From the NCBI GenBank assembly GCA_900543345.1, contig UQRJ01000175.1, positions 1 to 6,510 on the forward strand: a DNA stretch of 6,510 bases. The letters run 5' to 3'. Below the pieces are notes generated by a model. The model saw only the letters and a program-made list of their open reading frames with translations, did no database searches and was not told the origin of the DNA. The position numbers were made by a program, and so were the translations under genes. Below are positions 1 to 5,161 of this stretch, one piece after another (position 1 is the first letter of the stretch; each line of letters begins with the position of its first letter). The stretch is from an uncultured Sporolactobacillus sp. GTDB taxonomy: Bacteria > Bacillota > Bacilli > Bacillales > Sporolactobacillaceae.

Positions 1-11
1 ATAAGAGACAG
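1..11. other. Residual Nextera/Tn5 mosaic-end adapter (artefact)
   Basis: Bases 1-11 (ATAAGAGACAG) are the last 11 bases of the 19-bp Tn5 mosaic end used in Nextera libraries, in the orientation expected just before a genomic insert. The matching adapter at the other end of the window makes chance unlikely. These bases should not be counted as genome; real sequence starts at about base 12. Confidence 0.9.
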
Positions 12-189
12 CGTGACGAAAAACGCGATCGCCACGGCTTGGATTTTGCGTCACCCGGCTCAAATTCAGGTGATTATCGGAACCATGACCCCGTCTCATA
101 TTGTCGACAGTGCTGCGGGTGCCGATGTTGAATTAACGAAACAAGAGTGGTACGACCTTTATCTTGCGGCGGGTAATGATTTGCCGTAA
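12..189 (+). CDS. Aldo/keto reductase, YdhF/YcsN-like, C-terminal fragment (cut by contig end)
   Basis: An open frame runs from the left adapter to a TAA at 187-189; the first full genomic codon is at base 13. The 59 visible residues include AWILRHPAQIQVIIGTM, then a VELTKQEWY stretch and a final LYLAAGNDLP. This matches the C-terminus of the YdhF/YcsN branch of NAD(P)H-dependent aldo/keto reductases: a barrel strand carrying the conserved G-T-M cofactor loop, a helix, and the E-W-Y-x-L-Y-x-A-A-G-N-x-L-P tail. The catalytic Asp, Tyr, Lys and His lie upstream, outside the window, so activity cannot be judged. Its stop is 48 nt before the next AKR with no terminator between, so the two are probably cotranscribed. 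The substrate is unknown. The truncation is an assembly edge, not a pseudogene. Confidence 0.85.
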
Positions 190-224
190 TGAATAAACTT
201 TTAAAAACAGGCATGTAAAAAAAG

Positions 225-231
225 AAGGAGG
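225..231 (+). promoter_or_regulatory. Strong ribosome binding site deciding a TTG start
   Basis: AAGGAGG at 225-231 is a near-perfect anti-16S match, 6 nt before the TTG at 238. No ATG or GTG start is equally well placed. The conserved AKR sequence (LTDTYTLTNGVEIP) begins about nine residues after this TTG, so a TTG start is well supported. The next in-frame TTG, at 265, has no Shine-Dalgarno sequence. Confidence 0.85.
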
Positions 232-237
232 TAGCGA

Positions 238-1134
238 TTGACGTTGCATATTGCGGCACACAGATTGACAGATACGTATACGTTGACTAACGGAGTTGAA
301 ATTCCGGTTGTTGGTTTCGGAACGTGGCAATCGGCAAACGGTGAGGAAGCATATCGTGCTGTTTCCTGGGCTCTGGAGGCCGGTTATCGGCATATCGATA
401 CAGCTGCCGAATATCTCAATGAAGAATCGGTAGGCAACGCGATTAAAGATTCCGGCGTTCCGCGGGAAGAGCTGTTCGTCACGACTAAGCTTTGGAATGA
501 GCAGCGTCGATCTTATGACGCGTCGCTGCAGGCATTCAATGATTCGCTCACGCGACTGGGTTTGGATTATGTCGATTTGTATCTGATTCACTGGCCGGAG
601 CCGGCCGATGCTCATGATCGCTGGCAAAAGTTGAATGCCGACAGCTGGCGGGCCATGGAGAAAATTTATCGCGATGGACGAGCCAGAGCGATCGGCGTGT
701 CCAATTTCCGCGAAAATCATCTCGATGAATTGACCAAAACGCAATCCATCGCTCCGATGGTCAATCAGATTTTCTTAAATCCGGGAGATCAGGAGAAAGG
801 GTTGACGGCTTATAACCAAGCTCATCATATTTTAACGGAAGCCTACTCGCCGCTTGGCACCGGTCAACTGTTGCAGCTGCCGGAACTGAGCGAAATGGCC
901 CGCAGACATCATAAATCGGTGCCGCAGCTATTAATCCGCTGGAGCCTGGAAAAAGGATTTCTGCCGTTGCCGAAATCGGTTCATAAAGATTATATTGAGG
1001 CCAATACGGACGTTTTCGATTTTGAGCTCGATGACGACGATTTGGCCAAGCTCGCCGCTTTCGACGGCAAGACGGCGCAGCACACTGATCCGCAGCAGTT
1101 TGATTATCGTCATGATCTGCCCTTTTTAGATTAA
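238..1134 (+). CDS. Aldo/keto reductase, AKR5/DkgA-like (298 aa)
   Basis: Cytosolic NAD(P)H-dependent reductase that should convert carbonyls (aldehydes, ketones, dicarbonyls or keto-sugars) to alcohols. It is a single TIM barrel of 298 residues, slightly longer than the usual 275-280 because of a short N-terminal extension. The catalytic tetrad is complete: D54 and Y59 in DTAAEY, K84 in TTKLW and H118 in LIHWPEP. The family signatures GFGTW (26-30), GYRHIDTA and IGVSNF are present. In the cofactor signature near the C-terminus (LPKSVHKDYIEAN) the usual Arg of P-K-S-x4-R is replaced by Tyr; in AKRs this Arg contacts the NADPH 2'-phosphate, so cofactor preference may be altered. The gene lies between two YdhF-like AKR genes in the same direction, likely in one operon. 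Family assignment is secure. The substrate is unknown, and DkgA-type diketogluconate or methylglyoxal reduction would be a guess. Confidence 0.93.
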   Translation: MTLHIAAHRLTDTYTLTNGVEIPVVGFGTWQSANGEEAYRAVSWALEAGYRHIDTAAEYLNEESVGNAIKDSGVPREELFVTTKLWNEQRRSYDASLQAFNDSLTRLGLDYVDLYLIHWPEPADAHDRWQKLNADSWRAMEKIYRDGRARAIGVSNFRENHLDELTKTQSIAPMVNQIFLNPGDQEKGLTAYNQAHHILTEAYSPLGTGQLLQLPELSEMARRHHKSVPQLLIRWSLEKGFLPLPKSVHKDYIEANTDVFDFELDDDDLAKLAAFDGKTAQHTDPQQFDYRHDLPFLD

Positions 1135-1225
1135 TGAACAAAGGAACCATTAACTTTTTCTTGGGAATCGGATGAGCAACCGACAATATTCTCAGCTGCG
1201 CGGGATACTTTTATGTGATGATCAC

Positions 1226-1232
1226 TGGGAGG
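1226..1232 (+). promoter_or_regulatory. Ribosome binding site supporting the ATG at 1241
   Basis: TGGGAGG at 1226-1232 lies 8 nt before the ATG at 1241. The longer in-frame alternative, ATG 1172, has no comparable site and would add 23 residues unlike the family N-terminus. A perfect GTGAT-G-ATCAC dyad (1215-1225) sits immediately upstream; with 5-bp arms it may be chance or could lightly occlude the site. Confidence 0.7.
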
Positions 1233-1240
1233 CTTGCGTC

Positions 1241-2140
1241 ATGGATTACATTAATGTCGCGAAAGGACTACGATTTTCTAAAGTTATTGCCGGAACGATG
1301 CGGGCGAGCAGCGAAGGGCTCAGCGGCAAAAAAATGGCCGATTTTGTCGATCGTTGCTTAAATGCCGGCGTGACGACATTCGACCACGCGGATATTTACG
1401 GCTATTACGAAAGCAGCCGTTTATTCGGCGAAGCGGTATTAAAAGCGCATCCGTCGCTGCGTGAGAAAGTGCAAATTGTGACGAAATTCAATATCATTTT
1501 ACCGCGCAAGGAAAATGGCTATGCGCATTATTACGACTCTTCTGTCAAGCATTTGAATGAATCGCTGAATAAGTCTTTGGAAGTGCTGCACACCGATTAT
1601 GTCGATGTGCTGTTGATTCATCGCCTTGACCCGTTATTAAACCCGCAGGAGTTGGCAGCGGGACTAGATCAGTTGGTCAAACAAGGAAAGGTTAGACACA
1701 TCGGCATTTCGAATGCCAGCTATACGTATTTTGAAATGGTTAACAAATATGTGCGGACGCCGCTTGTCACCAATGAAGTCGAAGTGAACCCGCTGCACAC
1801 AGATACGTTTTTCAACGGGGTCATGGACAGTGCCTTGATCCATGATATTCCGGTGATGGCCTGGTCGCCGCTGGCCGGCGGACGGCTGTTTCATCCGCAC
1901 ACCGGTCAGGAATTTCGGGTACGCGCGATTCTGCAACAGATGGCGCGAAAATACGCGGTCGATTCGATTGATAAAATAGCGTATGCCTTTATTAATAAAT
2001 TACCGGCAATAGTTTGTCCGATTGTTGGTTCGACGCGATTCGATCGCGTTCAAGCGGCGATTGACGCGCAAAAGATTGAGCTGACCAATAAAGACTGGTT
2101 TAAGATCCTTGAAGTATCGCGCGGCAGGGAAGTACTCTGA
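1241..2140 (+). CDS. Aldo/keto reductase, YdhF/YcsN-like (299 aa)
   Basis: Cytosolic NAD(P)H-dependent oxidoreductase of the YdhF/YcsN branch. From ATG 1241 it has 299 residues, the normal size. Motifs in order: KVIAGTMR (about 14-21); FDHADIYG with catalytic D48 and Y53; IVTKFN with K82; a HYYDSSVKHL segment typical of the branch; LLIHRLDPL with H127; KVRHIGISN; and MAWSPLAGGRLF. The C-terminal cofactor loop PIVGSTRFDR keeps its Arg, unlike the preceding AKR. The tetrad is complete, so the enzyme is predicted to be active. The start was chosen for its Shine-Dalgarno sequence and because the protein then begins like its family. It follows the AKR5-like gene by 106 nt without a clear terminator and is probably in the same operon. 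The truncated gene at the left edge is from the same branch, so the locus holds two YdhF-like genes around one AKR5-like gene. The substrate is unknown. Confidence 0.9.
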   Translation: MDYINVAKGLRFSKVIAGTMRASSEGLSGKKMADFVDRCLNAGVTTFDHADIYGYYESSRLFGEAVLKAHPSLREKVQIVTKFNIILPRKENGYAHYYDSSVKHLNESLNKSLEVLHTDYVDVLLIHRLDPLLNPQELAAGLDQLVKQGKVRHIGISNASYTYFEMVNKYVRTPLVTNEVEVNPLHTDTFFNGVMDSALIHDIPVMAWSPLAGGRLFHPHTGQEFRVRAILQQMARKYAVDSIDKIAYAFINKLPAIVCPIVGSTRFDRVQAAIDAQKIELTNKDWFKILEVSRGREVL

Positions 2141-2160
2141 TATCGGTCGAAGTGAAGGAT

Positions 2161-2175
2161 CACGTCACGTCACGT
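2161..2175 (+). repeat. Three tandem copies of CACGT
   Basis: The pentamer CACGT is repeated exactly three times at 2161-2175, 20 nt after the AKR stop codon. Each copy contains the self-complementary ACGT, so the array can form weak dyads. It may be a small expanded repeat or a protein-binding array; nothing in the sequence decides between these. Confidence 0.6.
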
Positions 2176-2254
2176 TTTAATCCGTTGCTTCTCTCAAAAC
2201 CTCAGGATGTAAAATAGCGAAGCAGGTTCATTTGACGGGCGATGATTGATTAAG

Positions 2255-2291
2255 AAAAGCGATTTGATCCCGGCAATGGGTCGCTGCTTTT
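2255..2291 (+). terminator. Possible intrinsic terminator of the left AKR operon
   Basis: AAAAGC (2255-2260) can pair with GCTTTT (2286-2291), with an inner CCC (2269-2271)/GGG (2278-2280) pairing. AGCGA (2258-2262) with TCGCT (2281-2285) is an alternative outer stem. The stem is interrupted and the T-run is only four long before TGATTT, so it would be a modest terminator. It abuts the -35 box of the next promoter, which fits an insulating role. Confidence 0.4.
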
Positions 2292-2294
2292 GAT

Positions 2295-2322
2295 TTGACT
2301 TATTTGTAAAAAGCGCTATGAT
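2295..2322 (+). promoter_or_regulatory. Sigma-A-type promoter of the small membrane protein gene
   Basis: TTGACT (2295-2300) and TATGAT (2317-2322) each differ from consensus at one position and are separated by 16 bp. Transcription would start at about 2329, giving a 5' leader of roughly 45 nt before the ATG at 2374. The predicted start falls inside the inverted repeat that follows, so the promoter is probably repressible. Confidence 0.75.
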
Positions 2323-2325
2323 TTA

Positions 2326-2345
2326 GATAGTGAGTAAACACTATC
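2326..2345 (+). promoter_or_regulatory. Perfect inverted repeat at the transcription start, likely operator
   Basis: GATAGTG (2326-2332) and CACTATC (2339-2345) are perfect 7-bp arms around AGTAAA. The 20-bp dyad begins 4 bp after the -10 box, where a bound repressor would block initiation. Its size and placement fit a TetR-family operator, and a TetR gene lies just downstream, at 2706. That this regulator binds here is inferred from position. Confidence 0.65.
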
Positions 2346-2373
2346 ACACATTATATGGAAAGCAGGGTCCGAT

Positions 2374-2625
2374 ATGTTTACATTCACTTTCTGGGTCTTA
2401 TTAATCTGGTTCGTTGTCAACGTGATCTGGATGTGGTTCGCACTTAAAAACCAGACATTGCAGAAAACTTTCGCTTGGATTAACGTCGTTGCCGTCATTA
2501 TTGGCTTTTGGGTATATTATGGAGCGACTCAAGTAGCCAGCTTGTCCGGTTGGTTCTTAACCTTGGATTGGCTGAACATCTTGGTTGCGATTATCCAATT
2601 TTACTTTGGCTACAAAAAAGCCTAA
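2374..2625 (+). CDS. Small tryptophan-rich membrane protein, unknown function (83 aa)
   Basis: I do not recognise a family. The 83 residues form three hydrophobic stretches, about 4-24, 33-52 and 57-80, separated by short loops. Charges are few: K25 and K31 between helices 1 and 2, D65 in helix 3, and K81-K82 at the end. The positive-inside rule suggests the N-terminus outside and the C-terminus in the cytoplasm. There are eight Trp (7, 12, 19, 21, 35, 46, 60, 66) and no Cys, Pro, His or Arg. There is no cleavable signal peptide. The reading frame is supported by a good promoter upstream, a strong terminator just downstream and the coherent hydrophobic pattern; the Shine-Dalgarno sequence (AGCAGGG, spaced close to ATG 2374) is weak. 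The TetR gene that follows suggests inducible expression under membrane or chemical stress. It is shorter than SMR efflux pumps (about 105 aa, four helices) and lacks their conserved membrane Glu, so I would not call it a transporter. Confidence 0.75.
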   Translation: MFTFTFWVLLIWFVVNVIWMWFALKNQTLQKTFAWINVVAVIIGFWVYYGATQVASLSGWFLTLDWLNILVAIIQFYFGYKKA

Positions 2626-2641
2626 ACTATTTCAAAGGTGA

Positions 2642-2677
2642 GGCAGAATCCCTCAGTCTGGATTCTGTCCTTTTTTT
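2642..2677 (+). terminator. Intrinsic terminator between small membrane gene and TetR gene
   Basis: CAGAATCC (2644-2651) pairs perfectly with GGATTCTG (2660-2667) around an 8-nt loop, extended by a G-U and a G-C pair at 2643/2668 and 2642/2669, then a run of seven T (2671-2677). The stem is moderately GC-rich. The TetR gene starts 28 nt later with no visible promoter of its own, so it may depend on read-through. Confidence 0.85.
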
Positions 2678-2705
2678 ACTTCTAAGGTGAGGAACGCGAG
2701 CCCAG

Positions 2706-3359
2706 ATGACTAACAACAAGATGGATCACGCACTGAAACAAATTTTTAATAGTTATCAGCGCTATACCGAAAAACAGCAACGGGTTCTCATGGCGGCTGT
2801 CCGGCTTTTCGCCCGGAAAGGCTATGCCAATACGAGTACGTTGGAAATTGCGGCATTGGCAGGTGTGTCGGAGGGAAGTATCTTTCGTCGCTTTCGCAAT
2901 AAAGAAAATCTGTTGATGGCGGTTATCGATCCGATTCTGAATGAAATTCTGCCGCATGATTTGGAGCGATTTTCTAATCAGGATCTGACAACAACCTATC
3001 GTTCACTGGACGAGTTCGTTAATCGAATTGTCCGTGATCGGATCGGCAGCGGCGAAATGTGGTTTCCGTTAATGAAAACTTTTTTGAATGAGATGCTTTA
3101 TACGCCGCAGATGCGGCAGCGGCTGATGCAAGCTGTCCCTGACGATGTGATTAGCATCATCGATAGTCAATTACTGGATTTGAAAAAAAGGCATCTGCTG
3201 GTCGATTGGAGCAATCGGGAGATCATTCGGTTCCTGATGGTCGCGATCTGGGGCTACATGCTGCAGCACTTTGTGCTGTGGGCGGATGCTTCATGGGATC
3301 GTCAATTAGAAGAACGACATCTGATTGAAGGATTAACCCGGGCACTAACGCCGCCGTGA
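2706..3359 (+). CDS. TetR/AcrR-family transcriptional regulator (217 aa)
   Basis: One-component repressor predicted to act as a dimer and to release DNA on binding a small ligand. The N-terminal DNA-binding domain spans about 24-70: helix 1 RVLMAAVRLFARKGY, then TSTLEIAALAGVSEGSIFRRF, with the recognition helix around 54-63 (VSEGSIFRRF) and the family's closing F-x-N-K-E-x-L-L motif at 63-70. The remaining 145 or so residues form the helical ligand and dimer domain, too variable to name a ligand; aromatic-rich stretches (IWGYMLQHFVLWADASW) may line the pocket. The 217-residue length is normal, with about 23 residues ahead of the HTH. AAGGTGAGG (2684-2692) is 13 nt before ATG 2706, rather far; no better in-frame start is nearer. 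The gene follows the small membrane protein across a terminator, and the inverted repeat at 2326-2345 is its most likely operator. Confidence 0.9.
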   Translation: MTNNKMDHALKQIFNSYQRYTEKQQRVLMAAVRLFARKGYANTSTLEIAALAGVSEGSIFRRFRNKENLLMAVIDPILNEILPHDLERFSNQDLTTTYRSLDEFVNRIVRDRIGSGEMWFPLMKTFLNEMLYTPQMRQRLMQAVPDDVISIIDSQLLDLKKRHLLVDWSNREIIRFLMVAIWGYMLQHFVLWADASWDRQLEERHLIEGLTRALTPP

Positions 3360-3400
3360 GTTTTCGGAAGAATAATTTTATGTTATGGGATCAATGAATA

Positions 3401-3430
3401 GACGGTAGAAGTGGATTCTACTGTCGTTTT
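3401..3430 (+). terminator. Intrinsic terminator after the first TetR gene
   Basis: GACGGTAGAA (3401-3410) pairs with TTCTACTGTC (3416-3425) over 10 bp with one G-U pair and a 5-nt loop, followed by GTTTTGT. The stem is long but the T-run short. It separates the first TetR gene from the next promoter, whose -35 box begins at 3434. Confidence 0.75.
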
Positions 3431-3433
3431 GTA

Positions 3434-3461
3434 TTGACCGGGGTGAAAAAAGATGTACAAT
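3434..3461 (+). promoter_or_regulatory. Sigma-A-type promoter of the AKR-TetR pair
   Basis: TTGACC (3434-3439) and TACAAT (3456-3461), 16 bp apart, each differ from consensus at one position. Transcription would start at about 3468, 30 nt before the GTG start, right at the edge of the near-palindrome at 3469-3483. Confidence 0.8.
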
Positions 3462-3468
3462 AGATTTA

Positions 3469-3483
3469 GAACGAACGTTCATT
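3469..3483 (+). promoter_or_regulatory. Probable TetR-type operator at the transcription start
   Basis: GAACGAACGTTC (3469-3480) contains the perfect palindrome GAACGTTC. The 14-bp AACGAACGTTCATT (3470-3483) is its own reverse complement except for one symmetric pair. It covers the predicted start point, a classic repressor site. The natural candidate ligand is the TetR protein encoded at 4502-5071 in the same operon, giving autoregulation; this is inferred from layout. Confidence 0.6.
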
Positions 3484-3498
3484 ACAGGAGGGGCCTCA

Positions 3499-4509
3499 GT
3501 GAATCAAATGAAACTCGGTCGGACGAATCTAACGATCTCACGTGTCGGTCTCGGTACCGCTGCCTGGGGATTCAAATTGATGGGATACGGGAAAAAATTT
3601 ACCAAGGCAGATTTGTGGGAAGCGTATCGAATCAGTCTGGACAATGGTGTGAATTTTATTGATACGGCCGATAGCTACGCCGATGGTGATTCGGAACGAT
3701 TAATTGGCGAATTTCATGAACGGGATGGTCGCCCGGTTGTCGTGGCGACAAAACACGATCCGAGAAAAGACAGCCAGCCGAAAGCAATCGTTCAGGCCAT
3801 TGAAAGGAGCCGGCAACGATTACGCATTCCGGCGATCGATCTTTACCAGTTGCACTATCCTCCGCAAGATGAGCAGCTTGCGGCTTATGCGGACATACTG
3901 GCCGGTGCGCTGCGGGCCGGCCTAATTCGCGCTATCGGAGTGAGTAATTTTAATTTGGCGCGTACGATGCGTTTTCACGATGAACTGGCAGTACGTGGGA
4001 TTCCGTTGGCATCGAATCAAGTCTACTATCACTTGCTTGAACGACGCATTGAAAAAAGCGGTTTGATTGATTACTGTGAAAAAGAAACGATTGCGATCAT
4101 TCCGCTCTCGCCCATGGCACAAGGGGTGCTGACGGGAAAATTCGCTAGGTCCGGAGCGAAACTATCGGGCATTCAGAAGATTTATTTCTGGATACAACAA
4201 CAGGATCTGTTTCACGAGGGATTGGGCATTTCAAGGATCAACCGGTTGATCCATATCCCGGAACCGGTGCGACTGAAGCGGTATCGCCCGTTGTTCCAAT
4301 TGATGCGGGAAATTGCCGGTGACCATCGAGCGACGGTCGGCCAAGTCGCATTGTTGTGGCTGATTGCTGCAGGCCGGCAAATCATTCCGATTCCCGGTGC
4401 CAAGAACGGCAGGCAGGCGGCAGTCAACTCAAGATTGCCGGATGAATCGCTTTCCGAACAAGAATTCCATGCACTTTGCCGGATGGAGGAAAAATTAGCT
4501 GATGAATAA
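3499..4509 (+). CDS. Aldo/keto reductase, plant-chloroplast/Tas-like type (336 aa)
   Basis: Cytosolic NAD(P)H-dependent reductase, third AKR type in the window. The tetrad is complete: D55 and Y60 in FIDTADSY, K85 in VATKHDP and H119 in LYQLHYPP. Other signatures are MKLGRTNLTISRVGLGTAAWG (4-24), AIGVSNFNL, NQVYYHLLER, PLSPMAQGVLTGKF and the cofactor loop IPIPGAKNGRQAAVN. The ending IPIPGAK and the ERRIEKSGLIDYC segment resemble the larger (about 330 aa) AKRs related to plant chloroplast enzymes rather than the two other AKR types here. The GTG at 3499 follows AGGAGGGG (3486-3493) by 5 nt; the ATG at 3508 is the alternative, and would remove three residues. Its 3' end overlaps the downstream TetR start by 8 bp, so the enzyme and its likely repressor are translationally coupled. 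This suggests induction by the enzyme's toxic substrate or a related electrophile. The substrate is unknown. Confidence 0.92.
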   Translation: MNQMKLGRTNLTISRVGLGTAAWGFKLMGYGKKFTKADLWEAYRISLDNGVNFIDTADSYADGDSERLIGEFHERDGRPVVVATKHDPRKDSQPKAIVQAIERSRQRLRIPAIDLYQLHYPPQDEQLAAYADILAGALRAGLIRAIGVSNFNLARTMRFHDELAVRGIPLASNQVYYHLLERRIEKSGLIDYCEKETIAIIPLSPMAQGVLTGKFARSGAKLSGIQKIYFWIQQQDLFHEGLGISRINRLIHIPEPVRLKRYRPLFQLMREIAGDHRATVGQVALLWLIAAGRQIIPIPGAKNGRQAAVNSRLPDESLSEQEFHALCRMEEKLADE

Positions 4510-5071
4510 CGAACGAATGGAGAAACTATTTTCCACGACACTGGATTTGTTCCAAAAACAAGGTTTTTATCATACGCCGATGTCGCAGATCGCCAAAATT
4601 TCCGGCATTAGTATGGGTAGTATTTATAATCAATTTAAAAATAAGGAAACACTGTTGAATGAACTTTATAAAGCGATAAAGTTTAAGTTTGCCGATGCGG
4701 TTAACCAAAGCATCGACACGGCTGGTTCGATAGAGGCGCAGATTAAGCGGCTGCTGTTGACCATCTATCATTATTCGCTTGGCCATCGCCGCGAGATCGA
4801 TTTCGCCGCTCAATATGAAAATTCACCGCTGATTCGTAACGAAACGCAGGCGGATATCCGGCGGGCGATCGGGAAGGTTGCCGAGCTCTATGAAAAAGGG
4901 CGGCGGACGGCCGTTTTAAGCGATTTGCCGACTCGATCGCTAATCGTGATAAGCTTTGGTGCCGTTTCGGCGCTGGCGAAAATGGCCGGCACTCAAGAGG
5001 AGCGTATGGGCGAAGACGAGCTGCACCGGACAATCGACGCAATCTTTCGGGCGGTTGCCGCTGGGAAATAG
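4502..5071 (+). CDS. TetR/AcrR-family transcriptional regulator (189 aa)
   Basis: TetR-family repressor with an unusually short lead into its DNA-binding domain, which spans about 5-52: MEKLFSTTLDLFQKQGFYHT, then SQIAKISGISMGSIYNQF with the recognition helix around 36-45, closing with FKNKETLL. The C-terminal helical domain (about 55-189) is the predicted ligand and dimer region. ATG 4502 overlaps the AKR stop (TAA 4507-4509) by 8 bp, and GGAGG (4485-4489) inside the AKR end serves as its Shine-Dalgarno sequence, so translation is probably coupled; ATG 4517 is a less likely start. The operon's own near-palindrome at 3469-3483 is the probable binding site. It is a different subgroup from the 217-residue TetR upstream: similarity is limited to the HTH, so the two are not a recent duplication. 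Confidence 0.92.
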   Translation: MNNERMEKLFSTTLDLFQKQGFYHTPMSQIAKISGISMGSIYNQFKNKETLLNELYKAIKFKFADAVNQSIDTAGSIEAQIKRLLLTIYHYSLGHRREIDFAAQYENSPLIRNETQADIRRAIGKVAELYEKGRRTAVLSDLPTRSLIVISFGAVSALAKMAGTQEERMGEDELHRTIDAIFRAVAAGK

Positions 5072-5115
5072 AAAAAGCAGGATCCCCATCCCGGCTGATG
5101 GAACGAGGATCCCGC
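5072..5115 (-). terminator. Intrinsic terminator of luxS, backing onto the TetR gene
   Basis: Read on the minus strand, the arms GCGGGATCC (5115-5107) and GGATCCTGC (5085-5077) pair over 9 bp with one G-U, with an inner CCATC/GATGG stem (5101-5097 with 5090-5086), then five T (5076-5072). On the plus strand the base of the stem has an A-C mismatch and the following T-rich stretch is broken by A, so plus-strand termination for the TetR gene would be weaker. It begins immediately after the TetR stop codon. Confidence 0.8.
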
Positions 5116-5161
5116 ATATTATTTATTTCTATGGCGAATTCCTAAAGAGCTGAATCGCTTT

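Noticed and set aside
133..744. 203-residue minus-strand open frame opposite the first complete AKR
   Set aside because: It lies entirely antisense to the AKR upstream region and coding sequence, has no family motif or Shine-Dalgarno sequence, and its composition is that of a reverse-strand shadow.
1172..1240. Longer N-terminus for the YdhF-like AKR starting at ATG 1172
   Set aside because: No Shine-Dalgarno sequence before 1172, the extra 23 residues do not look like the family, and ATG 1241 has TGGGAGG at good spacing.
2374..2625. SMR-type multidrug efflux protein
   Set aside because: The protein has three rather than four helices, is about 20 residues short, and lacks the conserved membrane-embedded Glu.
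4743..5117. 124-residue minus-strand open frame opposite the second TetR gene
   Set aside because: Arg/Pro/Ser-rich composition typical of an antisense shadow; it runs through the luxS terminator hairpin and has no recognisable motif.
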